From assembly GCA_009746045.1 (NCBI GenBank), contig RPFO01000041.1, positions 4,656,920 through 4,716,919 on the forward strand: 60,000 nt of DNA, in the 5' to 3' direction. Shown in pieces: positions 39,001 through 49,308 of this stretch. Source of the DNA: Mesostigma viride. Taxonomy: Eukaryota; Streptophyta; Mesostigmatophyceae; Mesostigmatales; Mesostigmataceae. Both the position numbers and the translations under genes were made by a program. The notes under the pieces are model-generated. The model did no database searches and was not told the DNA's origin. It was given only the letters and a program-made list of their open reading frames with translations. Each line of letters opens with the position of its first letter. Within the stretch, counting starts at the first letter, position 1.

Positions 39001-42000
39001 TCTCCCCCTTTATCTCCCCCTTCATCTCCCCCTTTATCTCCCCTTTATCTCCCCCTTTATCTCCCCCTTCATCTCCTCCTTTATCTCCCCCTTCATCTCC
39101 CCCTTCATCTCCCCCTTCATCTCCCCCTTTATCTCCCCCTTCATCTCCCCCTTTATCTCCCCCCTTATCTCCCCCTTTATCTCCCCCTTCATCTCCCCTT
39201 TATCTCCCCCTTCATCTCCCCTTCATCTCCCCTTCATCTCCCCCTTCATCTCCCCCTTCATCTCCCCCTTTATCTCCCCCTTCATCTCCCCCTTCATCTC
39301 CCCCTTTATCTCCCCCTTCATCTCCCCCTTCATCTCCCCCTTTATCTCCCCCTTTATCTCCCCTTCATCTCCCCCTTCATCTCCCCCTTTATCTCCCCCT
39401 TCATCTCCCCCTTTATCTCCCCCTTCATCTCCCCCTTTATCTCCCCCTTTATCTCCCCCTTTATCTCCCCCCTTTATCTCCCCCTTTATCTCCCCCTTTA
39501 TCTCCCCCTTTATCTCCCCCTTTATCTCCCCCTTTATCTCCCCTTCATCTCCCCCTTTATCTCCCCCTTCATCTCCCCCTTCATCTCCCCCTTTATCTCC
39601 CCCTTTATCTCCCCCTTTATCTCCCCCTTCATCTCCCCCTTCATCTCCCCCTTCATCTCCCCCTTCATCCCCCCTTCATCTCCCCCTTCATCTCCCCCTT
39701 TATCTCCCCCTTCATCTCCCCCTTTATCTCCCCCTTCATCTCCCCTTCATCTCCCCCTTTATCTCCCCCTTCATCTCCCCCTTCATCTCCCCCTTTATCT
39801 CCCCCTTCATCTCCCCCTTTATCTCCCCCTTCATCTCCCCCTTTATCTCCCCCTTTATCTCCCCCTTTATCTCCCCCTTTTCTCCCCCTTTATCTCCCCC
39901 TTTATCTCCCCCTTTATCTCCCCCTTTATCTCCCCCTTTATCTCCCCCTTCATCTCCCCCTTTATCTCCCCCTTCATCTCCCCCTTCATCTCCCCCTTTA
40001 TCTCCCCCTTCATCTCCCCCTTCATCTCCCCCTTTATCTCCCCCTGTATCTCCCCCTTTATCTCCCCCCTTCTCTTCCCCTTTCTCCCTCTGCTTCCTTT
40101 GGCATCTAGGCTGCTCTCTGCCTCTGAGTGTTTTTTCTCACATTGTGCAAGTGGAGTACCAGGCCGCGAGGGGCACCTAGTACATGAGAGATTGAATATT
40201 CAAATGTTAACTCAATTCTCCCAAGAAATAGGTGGCCACATCTCAAATTCTTTCAGGCAGAGTCTGTTAGCGGCTGTGTTGTGATGCGGGGGTGCCGGTT
40301 AGCGGCTGTGTTGCCATGCGCGGGTGCTGGTTACAAGGATATGTTTGGCGGAAGAAGCGGTACGCGGGTACGAAGGTGAAGCGCGTGGGATTATTGGTAC
40401 ACGGAAACGTGGGAATGAGCGTAAGGGTAAGGGTACAGGTAGGGTGGACGTTAGGAAACACTACAGAAAAGGTTAGGAAACGTGTGTAACGAATTTGTTA
40501 GGAAACGTGTGCTAAGAATAGGTCAGAGAGCGAATCCAGAGAGAGGTCTGGTGTAAACGTGTAGATAGGGGTTCGTTACTTGCACTCGAGGTTTACCGTA
40601 TACCTCTATTTATCTATTTTCAATGAGGCAAGCATCGCAGGCCAGAAATCAATTATGGTGAATAGGCATGTATAGGGGTCCGGGGACATTCGTCAGAGCC
40701 ACTCTTCTGCTGTTCCATTCCGCCCCCCCTTCCGCACACACACATGCTCACCACCAACACCCACTCACACACCATCTATCCCCGGGTCCCTTCAACCCTC
40801 TCCCCCCCCCTCCCCCCCACACACAAACGTCCCCACCCCCACCCTGCAGGCGCTCCCTGCCGAGATCTCGCAGGCCGAGGTGCAGAAGATGGTGTACGTT
40901 GGCCAGGCCTACTTTGTGTCCCCCTACGCGACCAAGAAGCAGGCCACCAAGGTGGTGCTGCCGTCGCCGCTGGTCGAGTCCTTCACCAAGGTGGAGCCAG
41001 TCGAGCAGACGGACAGCGGTCTGAGCTACGGGCCGTACAAGGTTAGGGTCTCTTGTGGGCTGGTTTTATGGGAGGGAATGGGTGGGAAGCAGTCTTCAGT
41101 GGAGCCGGGGGAGCCGACCGACAGCGGTCTGAGCTACGGGCCGTACAATTCTTGGTCCTTCCACCCCCCTTCCACCCCTTACCCCCCACCCCTCACCCCC
41201 CTTTACCCCCTTGCCCCCCCTCCCCCCCTTGCCCCCCTTGCCCCCCTTCCACCCACTTCCACCCCACCCCCTGTTTCAGCACGTTATTAGTACGACCGAT
41301 TTTATTGAATTTTCCGATGTCCCCCCACCCCCACCACGCCCCCCCTTCCCCTGCAGGATGTCGCCCCCTTCTCCTTCTCCACGCTGCGCATCCATTTCGA
41401 GAACAACCGCCCATTCATCTACATCGACAAGCTGGTCCGCGAGATCGAGGTCTCCCACTGGGGCAATGTCTACGTGGAGGAGACGTACAAGATGCGCCAC
41501 GGCGGCGCCAAGCACAAGGGGACCTTCTCGCGTCTTGACTACCAGCGCAACCCGGCGGCCAACGGCGCGGCGTCCTTCAACGGCCTGCGCGCCACCCTGC
41601 CAGGGACCGTCCACTCGGTCTACTACCGCGACGGCATCGGCAACATCTCCACATCAGGCCTGCGCATGAACCCGGGCGCCGATGTGAGTGCGGAGGATTA
41701 AGTGCGGAGTATTAAATGAGACAACTAGTGTAGTATATCTAGGATAGCAACAAATAGGATATCCAGGACAGCAACAAATAGGATATCGAGGATAGCAACA
41801 AATAGGATATCCAGGACAGCAACAAATAGGATATCGAGGATAGTAACAAATAGGATATCCAGGATAGCAACAAATAGGATATATAGGATAGCAACAAACA
41901 GGATATATAGGATAGCAACAAATAGGATATATAGGATAGCAAGAGATAGTGGCAGTATGACCCAGCCGTGGTACTGGAGTAGAGTAGTTAGGATTTTCTA

Positions 42001-45000
42001 GATTAGCTTAGTTCGGTTTCGCGGCTCCGCCCACCTCCATCCATCCAGCAAGGGAATACGTGCTACATGATTTCCCAACGGAGTCATGTTATTATTTATA
42101 ATTTAATGGTACTGGAACCCGGGCGCCGACGTGAGTACTGGTATCTAATGTAACGTAGCAAGAGATAGTACTAGTGACGCATAGCCATGGTACTGGAACC
42201 CAAAGTTGGTGTTTTAAACCCAACGCTGTCATCTTGAGCGTATCGTGAGAATATCTCCTGACCCTTTCTTCTTGGTCCTGTCACTATCTGTTTCTTTTCT
42301 GTCTAATGTTCACGTGCAGGCCGACCTGGACGTGCTCCGCGCTTCACTTCTCTCCTATTCTCTAACCCTTTTCTCCTTGCTCCATCCTGCTCTCTATTTA
42401 CTATCCATTTGTTCCCTATCTCCTATCTGTCTCGACCCACCCCTCTCACCCATGCAGGCCGATCTGGAGATCGCCCCGCGCTTCCCCCTGTTTGGCGGCT
42501 GGTCCACTGAGTTTACCCTGGGCTACAGCCTGCCGCTCTCCTCGGCCGTCTTCCACGCGCCACGTGGCAGCCCCGCGGGCCTTGTCCTCAACATCTCGCT
42601 CTCCTCACCCTTCCAGGTGGGTTGTGGTCGCTATAACTCGAGTCGTTAGCATATACCGCTGCATTTCCTGGCCTCGTCCTAAACAGCTTGCACTGTTTAG
42701 GGAGCTTGCGCTGTTTAGGAAGCTGTCTGTCATGTTGCCACATCGGAATCGCTTCTAATGCCCTTTGTTTCTCCTATTTTAGTCCCCTATTACAGAATGT
42801 CAGTAGTGTCAAGGAGCTGGAGCAGCGTATCTTACAGCACCGTCTCATTCCAGTCTATTTCGTGTGTTTCGTCATTTCTATTTATATCCACCCGCTGCCA
42901 TCACAGGATGTAAGCATCCAGGAGCTGGAGCTGCGCATCGTGCTGCCGGAGGGCGCTTCCCCTGTGTCGCACGTTGTCAAGCACGTGATAGGACAGGTGG
43001 CAGCATCTCGCGACGTCAAGTACTCGTACCTGGACACGAGCGGGCGGCCGGTGCTGGTGCTGCGCTTGGCCAACCTGGTGGAGGACCACAACCAGCCGCT
43101 GCTGGTGCGTGTAGATTGCTATGTCTGAATGGATGTCCTATTTGTCTGGGCAGGGCCTGATGGATGGCCAACCTGGTGGAGGACCACAATCAGCCGCTGC
43201 TGGTGGGTGGAATCGGGGTGGGGAGGATAGTGAAGGGGGGGGGGGGGGGGGGGCACTAGCGCTTGTTGCTGGAAACCGCCCTGTTCCCATGTCCACCACC
43301 CACCCTCCCTGCCCCCTTCCATTTCCACGCCCATCCCTTCCGTTTTCAGCGCAGGCCTGCGATTACAATGTGTTGACACTGCTTTCTCCCGGATCTCGTG
43401 GCCTCATGCTCGGCTGGTGCTCCCCTCCCTCCCACCGCAACCAATTAATTATTGCAATCCTACTGCTCCCCTTTTGGTTAGTCAATGGTCTGTTGATTGG
43501 CAATGAAATGTAATCAATGGTCGGTAGCATGGTAAGGAATCTAGTCCATGGTTGGGCTCATGATGGGACACGGCTAACATTTAGATCCCTGCCTCCTCCT
43601 GCAACGGCACGCTTTCTTGACTCCGTGACCCCCGCACCCCGCACCCCGCGCAGGTCTACTGCTCTCCCCTTTTGTCACCCCATTGTGTCCCTATGTCTTT
43701 CCACGTTCCCTATTTCTTTCTATCCCCTTCCCTATTTATCTACTACCTTTCCTATTTCTTTCCACCTTCCCTGTTTCTTTCTATCACCTTCCCTAATTGT
43801 TTCTATCACCACCTTTCTATGCCATTTTCCTCCCTTTTAGTGATTGGCCACCCACGTGCGTGGCTAACCCCTGCACATACATGATCGACCGCTGGACGCG
43901 CTGCCCCCCGCAGGTCTACTACGACTTCAGCCCCCTGTCGCTCCTCAAGGAGCCCCTGCTCGTCACCTTTGCGCTGCTCCTCTTCTTCGCGGCGTGCATG
44001 GCGTACGTGCGCTGCGACTTTACCATCTCCAAGGGGGCCTCATACGCGGCCGCGCAGCGCAAGGAGGCGCTCGAGGGCCTGCGCGCTCAGCTGACCGACC
44101 TGCTGCGCGCGCGCGGGCAGCTATACAGCAAGATGCAGGTGGTGCTCAAGGAGGCGGCGCAGGGCGGGGCAGACAGTCTGGGCGTCGCAGAGGCCAAGAA
44201 GAAGAAGATGGAGGAGGGATTCAAGACCACACTCGCACAGGTCAAGGCGCTCGCGGGAGAGATGGAGCGGTCGAGCGCGCCCGGCGCGGCCACGGTGAGT
44301 CTATTTATAGAATTTGCATGGTGCAGAATATATATGGTAAATTCTATAAACTGAATTTACCATGTATATAATTTGTATTTGTTTATGGGTAATTTGTTCT
44401 TAGGGTTGTTTGTGGGTAATCTGTTCTTAGGGTTGTTTGTGGGTAATCTGTTCTTAGGGTTGTTTGTGGGTAATCTGTTCTTAGGGTTGTTTGTGGGTAA
44501 TCTGTTCTTAGGGTTGTTCATGGGCAATCTGTTTCTAGGGTTGTTTGTGGGTAATCTGTTCTTAGGGTTGTTTGTGGGCAATCTATTCTTATGGTTGCTT
44601 GTGGGTAATCTGTTCTTAGGGTTGTTCATGGGCAATCTGTTTCTAGGGTTATTTGTGGGTTATCTGTTCTTAGGGTTGTTGGTGGGTAATCTATTCTTAT
44701 GGTTGTTTGTGGGTAATCTATTCTTAGGGTTGTTCATGGGCAATCTGTTGCTAGGGTTATTTGTGGGTTATCTGTTCTTAGGGTTGTTTGTGGGTAATCT
44801 ATTCTTAGGGTTGTTTGTGGGTAATCTATTCTTAGGGTTGTTCATGGGCAATCTGTTGCTAGGGTTATTTGTGGGTTATCTGTTCTTAGGGTTGTTTGTG
44901 GGTAATCTATTCTTATGGTTGTGGGGGGGCGAGGGGCAGAAAGAGCAGGCGGGGGGCCCGGGCACAGCCACCGTGAGTCTTTTTTCAGGGGTTTTAGTAG

Positions 45001-45755
45001 GGTGTTTGTATGATATAGAGTTCATGTTTTGATAGGGTATGATAGTTACACATTTGTTAATGGGTTATTTGTGGGGCGCGTGGCGCCGCCATCGTGAGTC
45101 TGGGTGTTTGTAGGGTTCTAGGGTGCAGCTCTGCTGTGGTTGTAGGGTGCATCTATGCTGCTTGTTGCTTGCATAAGCTAGTTGTCCGTATTTGCTCGGG
45201 GATAAAGCCTATTCCGTTGGCTCCCTTTGTGTTGCTCGTCTCCCATCGTGTGGAAGGAACATAGGACGCACTGTCTATATAGGTTCATACATGAAGCATC
45301 GACTTCATATGTGCATACATAATGCATTCCCTGTATACGTTCATGTATGATGCCTTGTCTGTATGTGTGCATATATGATGTGTTTTCTATATACCTTCAT
45401 ATATGACGCGTTTCATATATATATTTATTGAGAATGATAGATTACGGAGGTGAGATGGGCGCATGATATGACGCGTTTCATATATATATGCACATATGAT
45501 GCGTTCTCTATATTCGTTCATATATGGACCTTGTCTATAAACGCTATGTATAATACGTCTTTGTATTTGCAGGCCCGCAAGCTGGAGGCGTTGGAGCGGG
45601 AACGCCAGGCGGCGCTGATGCAGCTGTTTGGCAACGTGGCCGAGAACGTAAAGAAGGGCGCGTCGGGCGGTGATATCGACAGCAAAGTGGCCAAGTCGCA
45701 GCTCAAGCTCAAATCGCTCGAGGAGGAAGCCGACAAGCTCGGGTACAGCCTGTAA
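33096..45755 (+). CDS. OST1: Oligosaccharyltransferase subunit 1 (ribophorin I)
   Basis: Nine exons: 33096-33212, 33378-33422, 33569-33832, 40850-41041, 41357-41683, 42458-42616, 42907-43104, 43914-44294 and 45573-45755, giving 621 residues. All eight introns are GT-AG and phase 0. Ribophorin I is a type I ER membrane subunit that aids transfer of the glycan to nascent proteins. Residues 1-29 form a signal peptide (ALVLVLSLVGLSLVSA). Family hallmarks are VDVSRE/IDLDGQLA, SPYATKKQATKV, LSYGPYK, RFPLFGGWSTEF and RPVLVLRLANLVEDH. A membrane segment lies at about 448-468 (LLVTFALLLFFAACMAYV), followed by a charged, coiled-coil-like cytosolic tail. The length is close to the 607 residues of animal ribophorin I. 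Introns carry degenerate copies of the neighbouring splice junctions. Confidence 0.94.
33863..34048. repeat. 38-bp tandem repeat in OST1 intron 3
   Basis: About five units of an ATGCATGCCTGTTGTGGCTG... repeat just downstream of exon 3, with point changes and one-base indels between units. Confidence 0.8.
34617..36165. repeat. Octamer minisatellite CTCTCCTG / CTCTCCCG in OST1 intron 3
   Basis: About 190 units of an 8-base repeat, CTCTCCTG early and increasingly CTCTCCCG later, mixed in blocks. A one-base insertion near 35079 shifts the phase. All units are pyrimidine plus one G. The frames of over 500 residues on both strands (LLSCSPAL, GEQESRRA) are by-products of an 8-mer lacking stops. Confidence 0.95.
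36330..40080. repeat. 12-bp pyrimidine minisatellite TTYATCTCCCCC in OST1 intron 3
   Basis: Roughly three hundred units of ATCTCCCCCTTT or ATCTCCCCCTTC. Most units differ at one T/C position or by loss of one C or one T. The sense strand is almost free of G over 3.7 kb. Open frames of more than 1200 residues in several phases (SPPLSPPSSP, HLPLYLP, FISPFISP) are artefacts; no codon-level constraint is visible and exons 3 and 4 of OST1 flank the array. Confidence 0.95.
40081..40849. other. 3' part of OST1 intron 3
   Basis: Non-coding. 40266-40340 has a direct repeat of TTAGCGGCTGTGTTG type, followed by GTTAGGAAACGTGTG repeats (about 40450-40520). It ends in a C-rich tract with the acceptor CCCTGCAG at 40849. 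Confidence 0.6.
41098..41147 (+). repeat. Echo of OST1 exon 4 end, in intron 4
   Basis: GTGGAGCC...GACAGCGGTCTGAGCTACGG...CCGTACAA repeats the last 50 bases of exon 4 (40991-41040). In the exon frame it reads VEPGEPTDSGLSYGPYN against VEPVEQTDSGLSYGPYK. The copy lacks the donor (AATTCT in place of AGGTTA). Confidence 0.85.
41739..41945. repeat. 24-bp tandem repeat in OST1 intron 5
   Basis: Eight to nine units of AGCAACAAATAGGATATCCAGGAT-like sequence, with TCCAGG, TCGAGG and TATAGG variants. Confidence 0.85.
41990..42112 (-). mobile_element. LINE type A 3' tail in OST1 intron 5
   Basis: Matches the minus-strand LINE 3' UTR at 20086-20220 (TTCGGTTTCGCGGCTCCGCC, TACGTGCTACATGATTTCCC, then an AT-rich tail). 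A short 5'-truncated insertion inside the intron. Confidence 0.7.
42113..42136 (+). repeat. Echo of OST1 exon 5 end with donor, in intron 5
   Basis: TGGAACCCGGGCGCCGACGTGAGTAC copies the exon 5 end ATGAACCCGGGCGCCGAT plus its GTGAGT donor (41666-41689). The copied donor is intact. Confidence 0.8.
42311..42345 (+). repeat. Echo of OST1 exon 6 start with acceptor, in intron 5
   Basis: GTGCAGGCCGACCTGGACGTGCTCCGCGCTTC mirrors the acceptor and start of exon 6 (ATGCAGGCCGATCTGGAGATCGCCCCGCGCTTC, from 42452). The acceptor AG is preserved, so it could act as a decoy 3' splice site. Confidence 0.8.
42788..42838 (+). repeat. Echo of OST1 exon 7 start with acceptor, in intron 6
   Basis: TATTACAG followed by a sequence encoding NVSSVKELEQRIL, a degenerate copy of exon 7's CACAG and DVSIQELELRIVL (from 42902). 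Confidence 0.75.
43159..43208 (+). repeat. Echo of OST1 exon 7 end with donor, in intron 7
   Basis: TGGCCAACCTGGTGGAGGAC...CAGCCGCTGCTG then GTGGGT copies exon 7's last 40 bases and the donor (43066-43110) with two changes. The copied donor GTGGGT is usable in principle. Confidence 0.88.
43637..43665 (+). repeat. Echo of OST1 exon 8 start with acceptor, in intron 7
   Basis: CCCCGCGCAGGTCTACTGC resembles the real acceptor and exon 8 start, CCCCCCGCAGGTCTACTACG (43904-43923). Confidence 0.65.
44395..44925. repeat. 27-bp tandem repeat in OST1 intron 8
   Basis: About 19 units of GGGTTGTTTGTGGGTAATCTGTTCTTA with variants. Open in one plus-strand frame (NLFLGLFVG repeats), which is not coding. 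Each unit contains TTAGGG by chance of phase. Confidence 0.9.
44953..45104 (+). repeat. Two echoes of OST1 exon 8 end with donor, in intron 8
   Basis: GGGCACAGCCACCGTGAGTCT (about 44958-44978) and GGCGCCGCCATCGTGAGTCT (about 45082-45101) copy the exon 8 end GGCGCGGCCACGGTGAGTCT (44283-44302), both with intact GTGAGT. Confidence 0.75.
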
Positions 45756-46923
45756 AGGGTGTTAGCCTGTAGAAGGGCATTTGGCCTGGAAGAGGCTTCT
45801 GGCCTGTTCAAGGCAGTGAAAGGTTTTTACTGCGCAAGGTCAATGTTGACAAGCGGTGCCTGTTGATTTTGCTTTCTCGACAACCTTGCTTACCACTTTT
45901 TTCCTGATGTCGGCCATTCGCTTTTTCCCTTACATGCGATGGAGAAATGGGCCTCTAGAGTGGCGAGGTTTAGTCACTGGGAGCTGGGCAGTTGTGGCTG
46001 GATATACTAAAATACATTGTCGCCTTGCTAGGCGTTGCCGTCTTGGGAGGTGCAGTTATCTCAAGCCTGTTTCATGGTGGTGTTAAAATCCCGGGACTAT
46101 GGTCACACTAGGTTTTATATGAAGCAGTGGTTAGAGACAGTGGTACTAGCAAGGGCTTGCCTTGGTGACACCAGGCCACACTGATGGGAATAGGAGGGAT
46201 TCTACAATTAATAACGAGAAGGGGGGCATAGCTTTTAGATTATGTAGGCTACGTGCCTCTCTTGCCTTTTATTTAAAAGGTGCTTGCAAATGAACAAATG
46301 AATTCATTGGGAAACTAATGGTACAGTGCTCTGATTTGTCTTCAATCTAAGCCTCTGTGTGCATATGGGTATTCATTCATTTATTCATTCATGCGCTTCC
46401 AGCCGGTGGGAGAGTCACAGGTACCAACTTTTTGAGTAGTTACCTGTCTAAGTTAGTAAGTACTTGTGTGTCATGCGCATGGGCATGCCACGGAGTAGTA
46501 TGCTACTAATATCGTTAGAAAATAATTACATCAAAGTTACAAAAATCGTCTGCATCATTAATTAATTTTTTGAGCTATTTTAGCTATCTGCTCATTTTAT
46601 AGTTATGTTGCGGCGGGCTCAAAGGGGGCCGATCTGCCGCCTGTAGCGTAGCTCTACCGTACGTCACCTACACCATGTAAGGTGCTTGTTGTTACTTAGG
46701 ACTAGAGAGAAGGGGACCGGCGGTGCGCCGGTACTAGTGCCTACTGGCAACCGTGCCCGCCCTTGATTGAGGGGGGCGCGGCGCCTTGAGACATGTGCTT
46801 TGTTTTCCATTTTCACACCGTACTTAGAGTGGTGTGGTGAACGTAGGGAGGCCTTTTTGCAGCTCGCAACTTTCCAATGTGAGGCAAGGTGGGCTGGCCG
46901 CTAGGGGGGCCACTTTGCGGCCA
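45756..46923. other. OST1 3' flank, no gene seen
   Basis: Presumed 3' UTR then intergenic DNA. No motif-bearing frame. A TTAATTAATTTTTTG tract at 46558 resembles a retroelement tail. Confidence 0.45.
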
Positions 46924-47292
46924 CTATCAAGGAGACAACCAGCGCAGGCCAGAAATCGGGAGAATCCGGACCATGGTAGCTCGAGCCTGCCGTTATCTTG
47001 TCCGCGTGTTCGAGTCGGTCAGGATGATGAATATGAATGGTGATGGAAATGTGTAGCCTTGTGCATTGAAATTATGGCTGGCTTACGTGTAGAGCGACTA
47101 GATGACCTAGACGGTGGGGCCGGAAACAGCTTGCTTGATCAGGGTTTGTGTTTCGAGCCACTGGCCGGGAGTGTCTAGATAGGGGTAAGCACCATTGCTG
47201 CGATCGCTCTCCCACCATTTACGAGGAAATACCCGCAAATGGGAAACCACTGAAAAGGTCTAGCTAGTCAGTCATTACGTTAGCCATGCCAT
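46924..47292 (-). mobile_element. Solo Penelope-like pseudo-LTR
   Basis: Matches 21733-22098 over its whole length with scattered substitutions (for example CTTGTCCGCGTGTTCG for CTTTTCCGCGTTTTCG). No Penelope coding sequence is attached. It abuts a LINE tail at 47292. Confidence 0.75.
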
Positions 47293-47425
47293 TAATTAAT
47301 TAATTAATTAGACTCGTGCTCCCGTTGGGGAGTCACGGAGCATTAACCCCGATGGATGGATGGATGGGTGCAAACAGTCCTACCGGTCTAATCTATCTAC
47401 ATCAGCTACATACTACATATATCTC
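47290..47425 (-). mobile_element. LINE 3' end on the minus strand
   Basis: (TTAA)n, then the complement of the 3' UTR found at 18430-18560: GTCACGGAGCATTAACCCC, the CATC-type repeat and CAGTCCTACCGGTCTAATC. It is truncated where the zinc-finger element begins at about 47425. Confidence 0.7.
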
Positions 47426-47427
47426 CC

Positions 47428-48118
47428 CCTCCTTGGTCTGCGAGGTCTGCCGGAGCGGGCACCGCGGGCACCACATGTTAGTTTGTGATGCTTGCAATTC
47501 CGGGTGGCACTTGCAGTGTCTTACTCCCCGGCTCTACCGGGTCCCGCCGGGCTCCTGGACGTGCCCGCGCTGTCCCCCCCGGCGGGCCCCCGGGCTGCCC
47601 TCCCCGCCGGGTGCTCCGGCCCCCTGCCCCGTGCGCCCCCCTGCCGAGGCCCTCGGGGCGGGCCGTGGCCTGCCCGATGGGGCCGCCGTTGCTCGGGCCC
47701 TGGCGCCCTCGGCCCCGGGGCCCCACCCGTCGCCTGGCCCCGCCGACGGGGGCGCGGCGCTGTCGCCTGGGCTGGGCCCGGCCGACCCCCGGCGGGCCTG
47801 GCGACCCCGGCGCCCGCCCCCGGCCCCTCGCTCCCCGACGCTCTGGCCTCCCTTCCCCCGGCCGCGGTTGGCCACCCAGCCGCCACCCCCGTCCTTGCCG
47901 CGTGGGACGGCGGCCCCCGGGCCCACGCGTTCACCTCGTGGCCGCCCTCGCACATTGTCGGCGTGGTGGGCCGCGCCACCTTTTCTTGGGCGTACTGCCC
48001 TTTGTTGCTGGACGCGGTCGGGTTGCAGGCCGCCTTCCCCTCGCTCCCTAGGCCCCCGGCCTTCCTGGCCCTAGTTGCGCGGTGCGGGCGACATTTCTTT
48101 CCGCCGCCCCCCCGGTGA
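47428..48118 (+). pseudogene. PHD-finger N-terminal region of the REL element
   Basis: CEVCRSGHRGHHMLVCDACNS... continues GWHLQC and ends WTCPRC: the C4HC3 pattern of a PHD finger, spaced normally (C-x2-C, C-x2-C, H-x2-C, C-x2-C). PHD fingers usually read histone H3 tails, so here it could guide integration to chromatin; that is inference. After about 47800 the sense appears to move to another frame (AFTSWPPSHIVGVVGRATF). Confidence 0.7.
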
Positions 48119-49308
48119 CGGCCTCGACTCTTTGGGGGTATGTCTTGGAAGGATATCACGCCGGCTGCCGGCTGCCGTGGCATCTCCCGGCCGCCCGGCA
48201 GGAAGAGCTGCTTTCCCTGGACGAGCGGGTGGGTCAGGAGGTGGTCGAGTTCGTCACGGCGGTGGCTCGAGACGCACAGGTCTCGGTGCGGGCGGCCTAC
48301 CTCGCGGGCGGCGCCGACCTGGGCCTCATGTCCCCGCGGCAGCTTCGCCTCTTCTTGGACGCCCAGGCCCCGCCTCCCGGCCCGGTTGCCAGTGGGGGCT
48401 TTCTCATCACCTCCCTCAGCCTGGCGCAGGCCGCCATGCTGCGTGTGGAGTTCGGGGCCCCCATCGCGGTTCAGGGCGGCCAGGCCATCTTGGTGGACTC
48501 GGCCGGGCGCGCCCAGCCCCTAACCGCGGGGACGCCTGTTTCTGCCTTCCTCCACGACATCCTGGAGTTGGCAGGCATCCCGCACGAATGGCACCCCGCG
48601 GCTGACCAACCGGTCGGCATCCTCTCGCGCGCCCAGATTGCTGCTCTCCCGGGTTGCTGGGAGGCCGGCTGGGACCCGCCCCCCCCTCATGTCCGGTCCC
48701 TTCTGGAGGGGGACGACCCCGAGTCGGGCTCCTGTGCCATCTGCCTTGAGCCCTTCCGGCCGGGGGATGGCTTGTGTCGCCTGCCCGCGTGCGGCCACAC
48801 ATTCCATCAAGCGTGCATCGCGCGCAGCTTGCTCCACTCCGTGCCGCGCTGCCCGTTGTGCCGGGCTGTTGTGCCGCCCCCTGGGACTGCGCTTCCTCTC
48901 GGCCCGCCCCCGGTCTCGCTGGGTCCCCTGCCGGGTCCCCACCGGGCCCCGGGGCCAGCTGCCTCCCCGACCCCTCGGCCGCCGCCCCCGGCCTCGTTGC
49001 CGGGGCCTGGGGTGGTCGCGGGCGCGCTGGCGAGTCCCCCTGGGAGGGGCGCCGGCGTTCTCGATCCCCCTCCGCTGGGGGTCTCCCCGGTGGGCACTGC
49101 CTCCTCCGTGGCCCCGGCGGGCATGCCGGGCGCTGGTCGGGTCGTGGTGCGCGCGCCTGCCGGCCCGGCTGGGGAGACGCCGCAGGCCCCACGTCCTGCC
49201 TTTGCTGGCGCCGCTCCCCGCCACTCAGCGCCCGCCGACGGCCTTCACCGGTGTGCCGTGCTGCTTCCCACGGGGTCCCCGTGTGCTGGGTGTGTTCCAC
49301 AACCGTAA
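48082..49308 (+). pseudogene. RING-H2 region of the REL element
   Basis: A 408-residue frame. The first 200 residues (TLWGYVLEGYHAGCRLPWHL, FLHDILELAGIPHEWHP) form an unidentified domain. The RING-H2 finger reads CAICLEPF, CRLPACGHTFHQAC, CPLCR with C3H2C3 spacing, the form seen in E3 ubiquitin ligases. The remaining 130 residues are Pro-rich. The frame ends at 49308 and the reading continues in the +1 or -1 frame. Confidence 0.72.

Noticed and set aside
34262-40284. Plus-strand open frames of up to 1972 residues (and minus-strand frames up to 556)
   Set aside because: They are products of 8- and 12-base repeats lacking stop codons, lie inside OST1 intron 3 and are open in several frames at once.
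44395-44925. Interstitial telomere repeat because of recurring TTAGGG
   Set aside because: TTAGGG occurs once per 27-base unit, not in tandem, so it is incidental.
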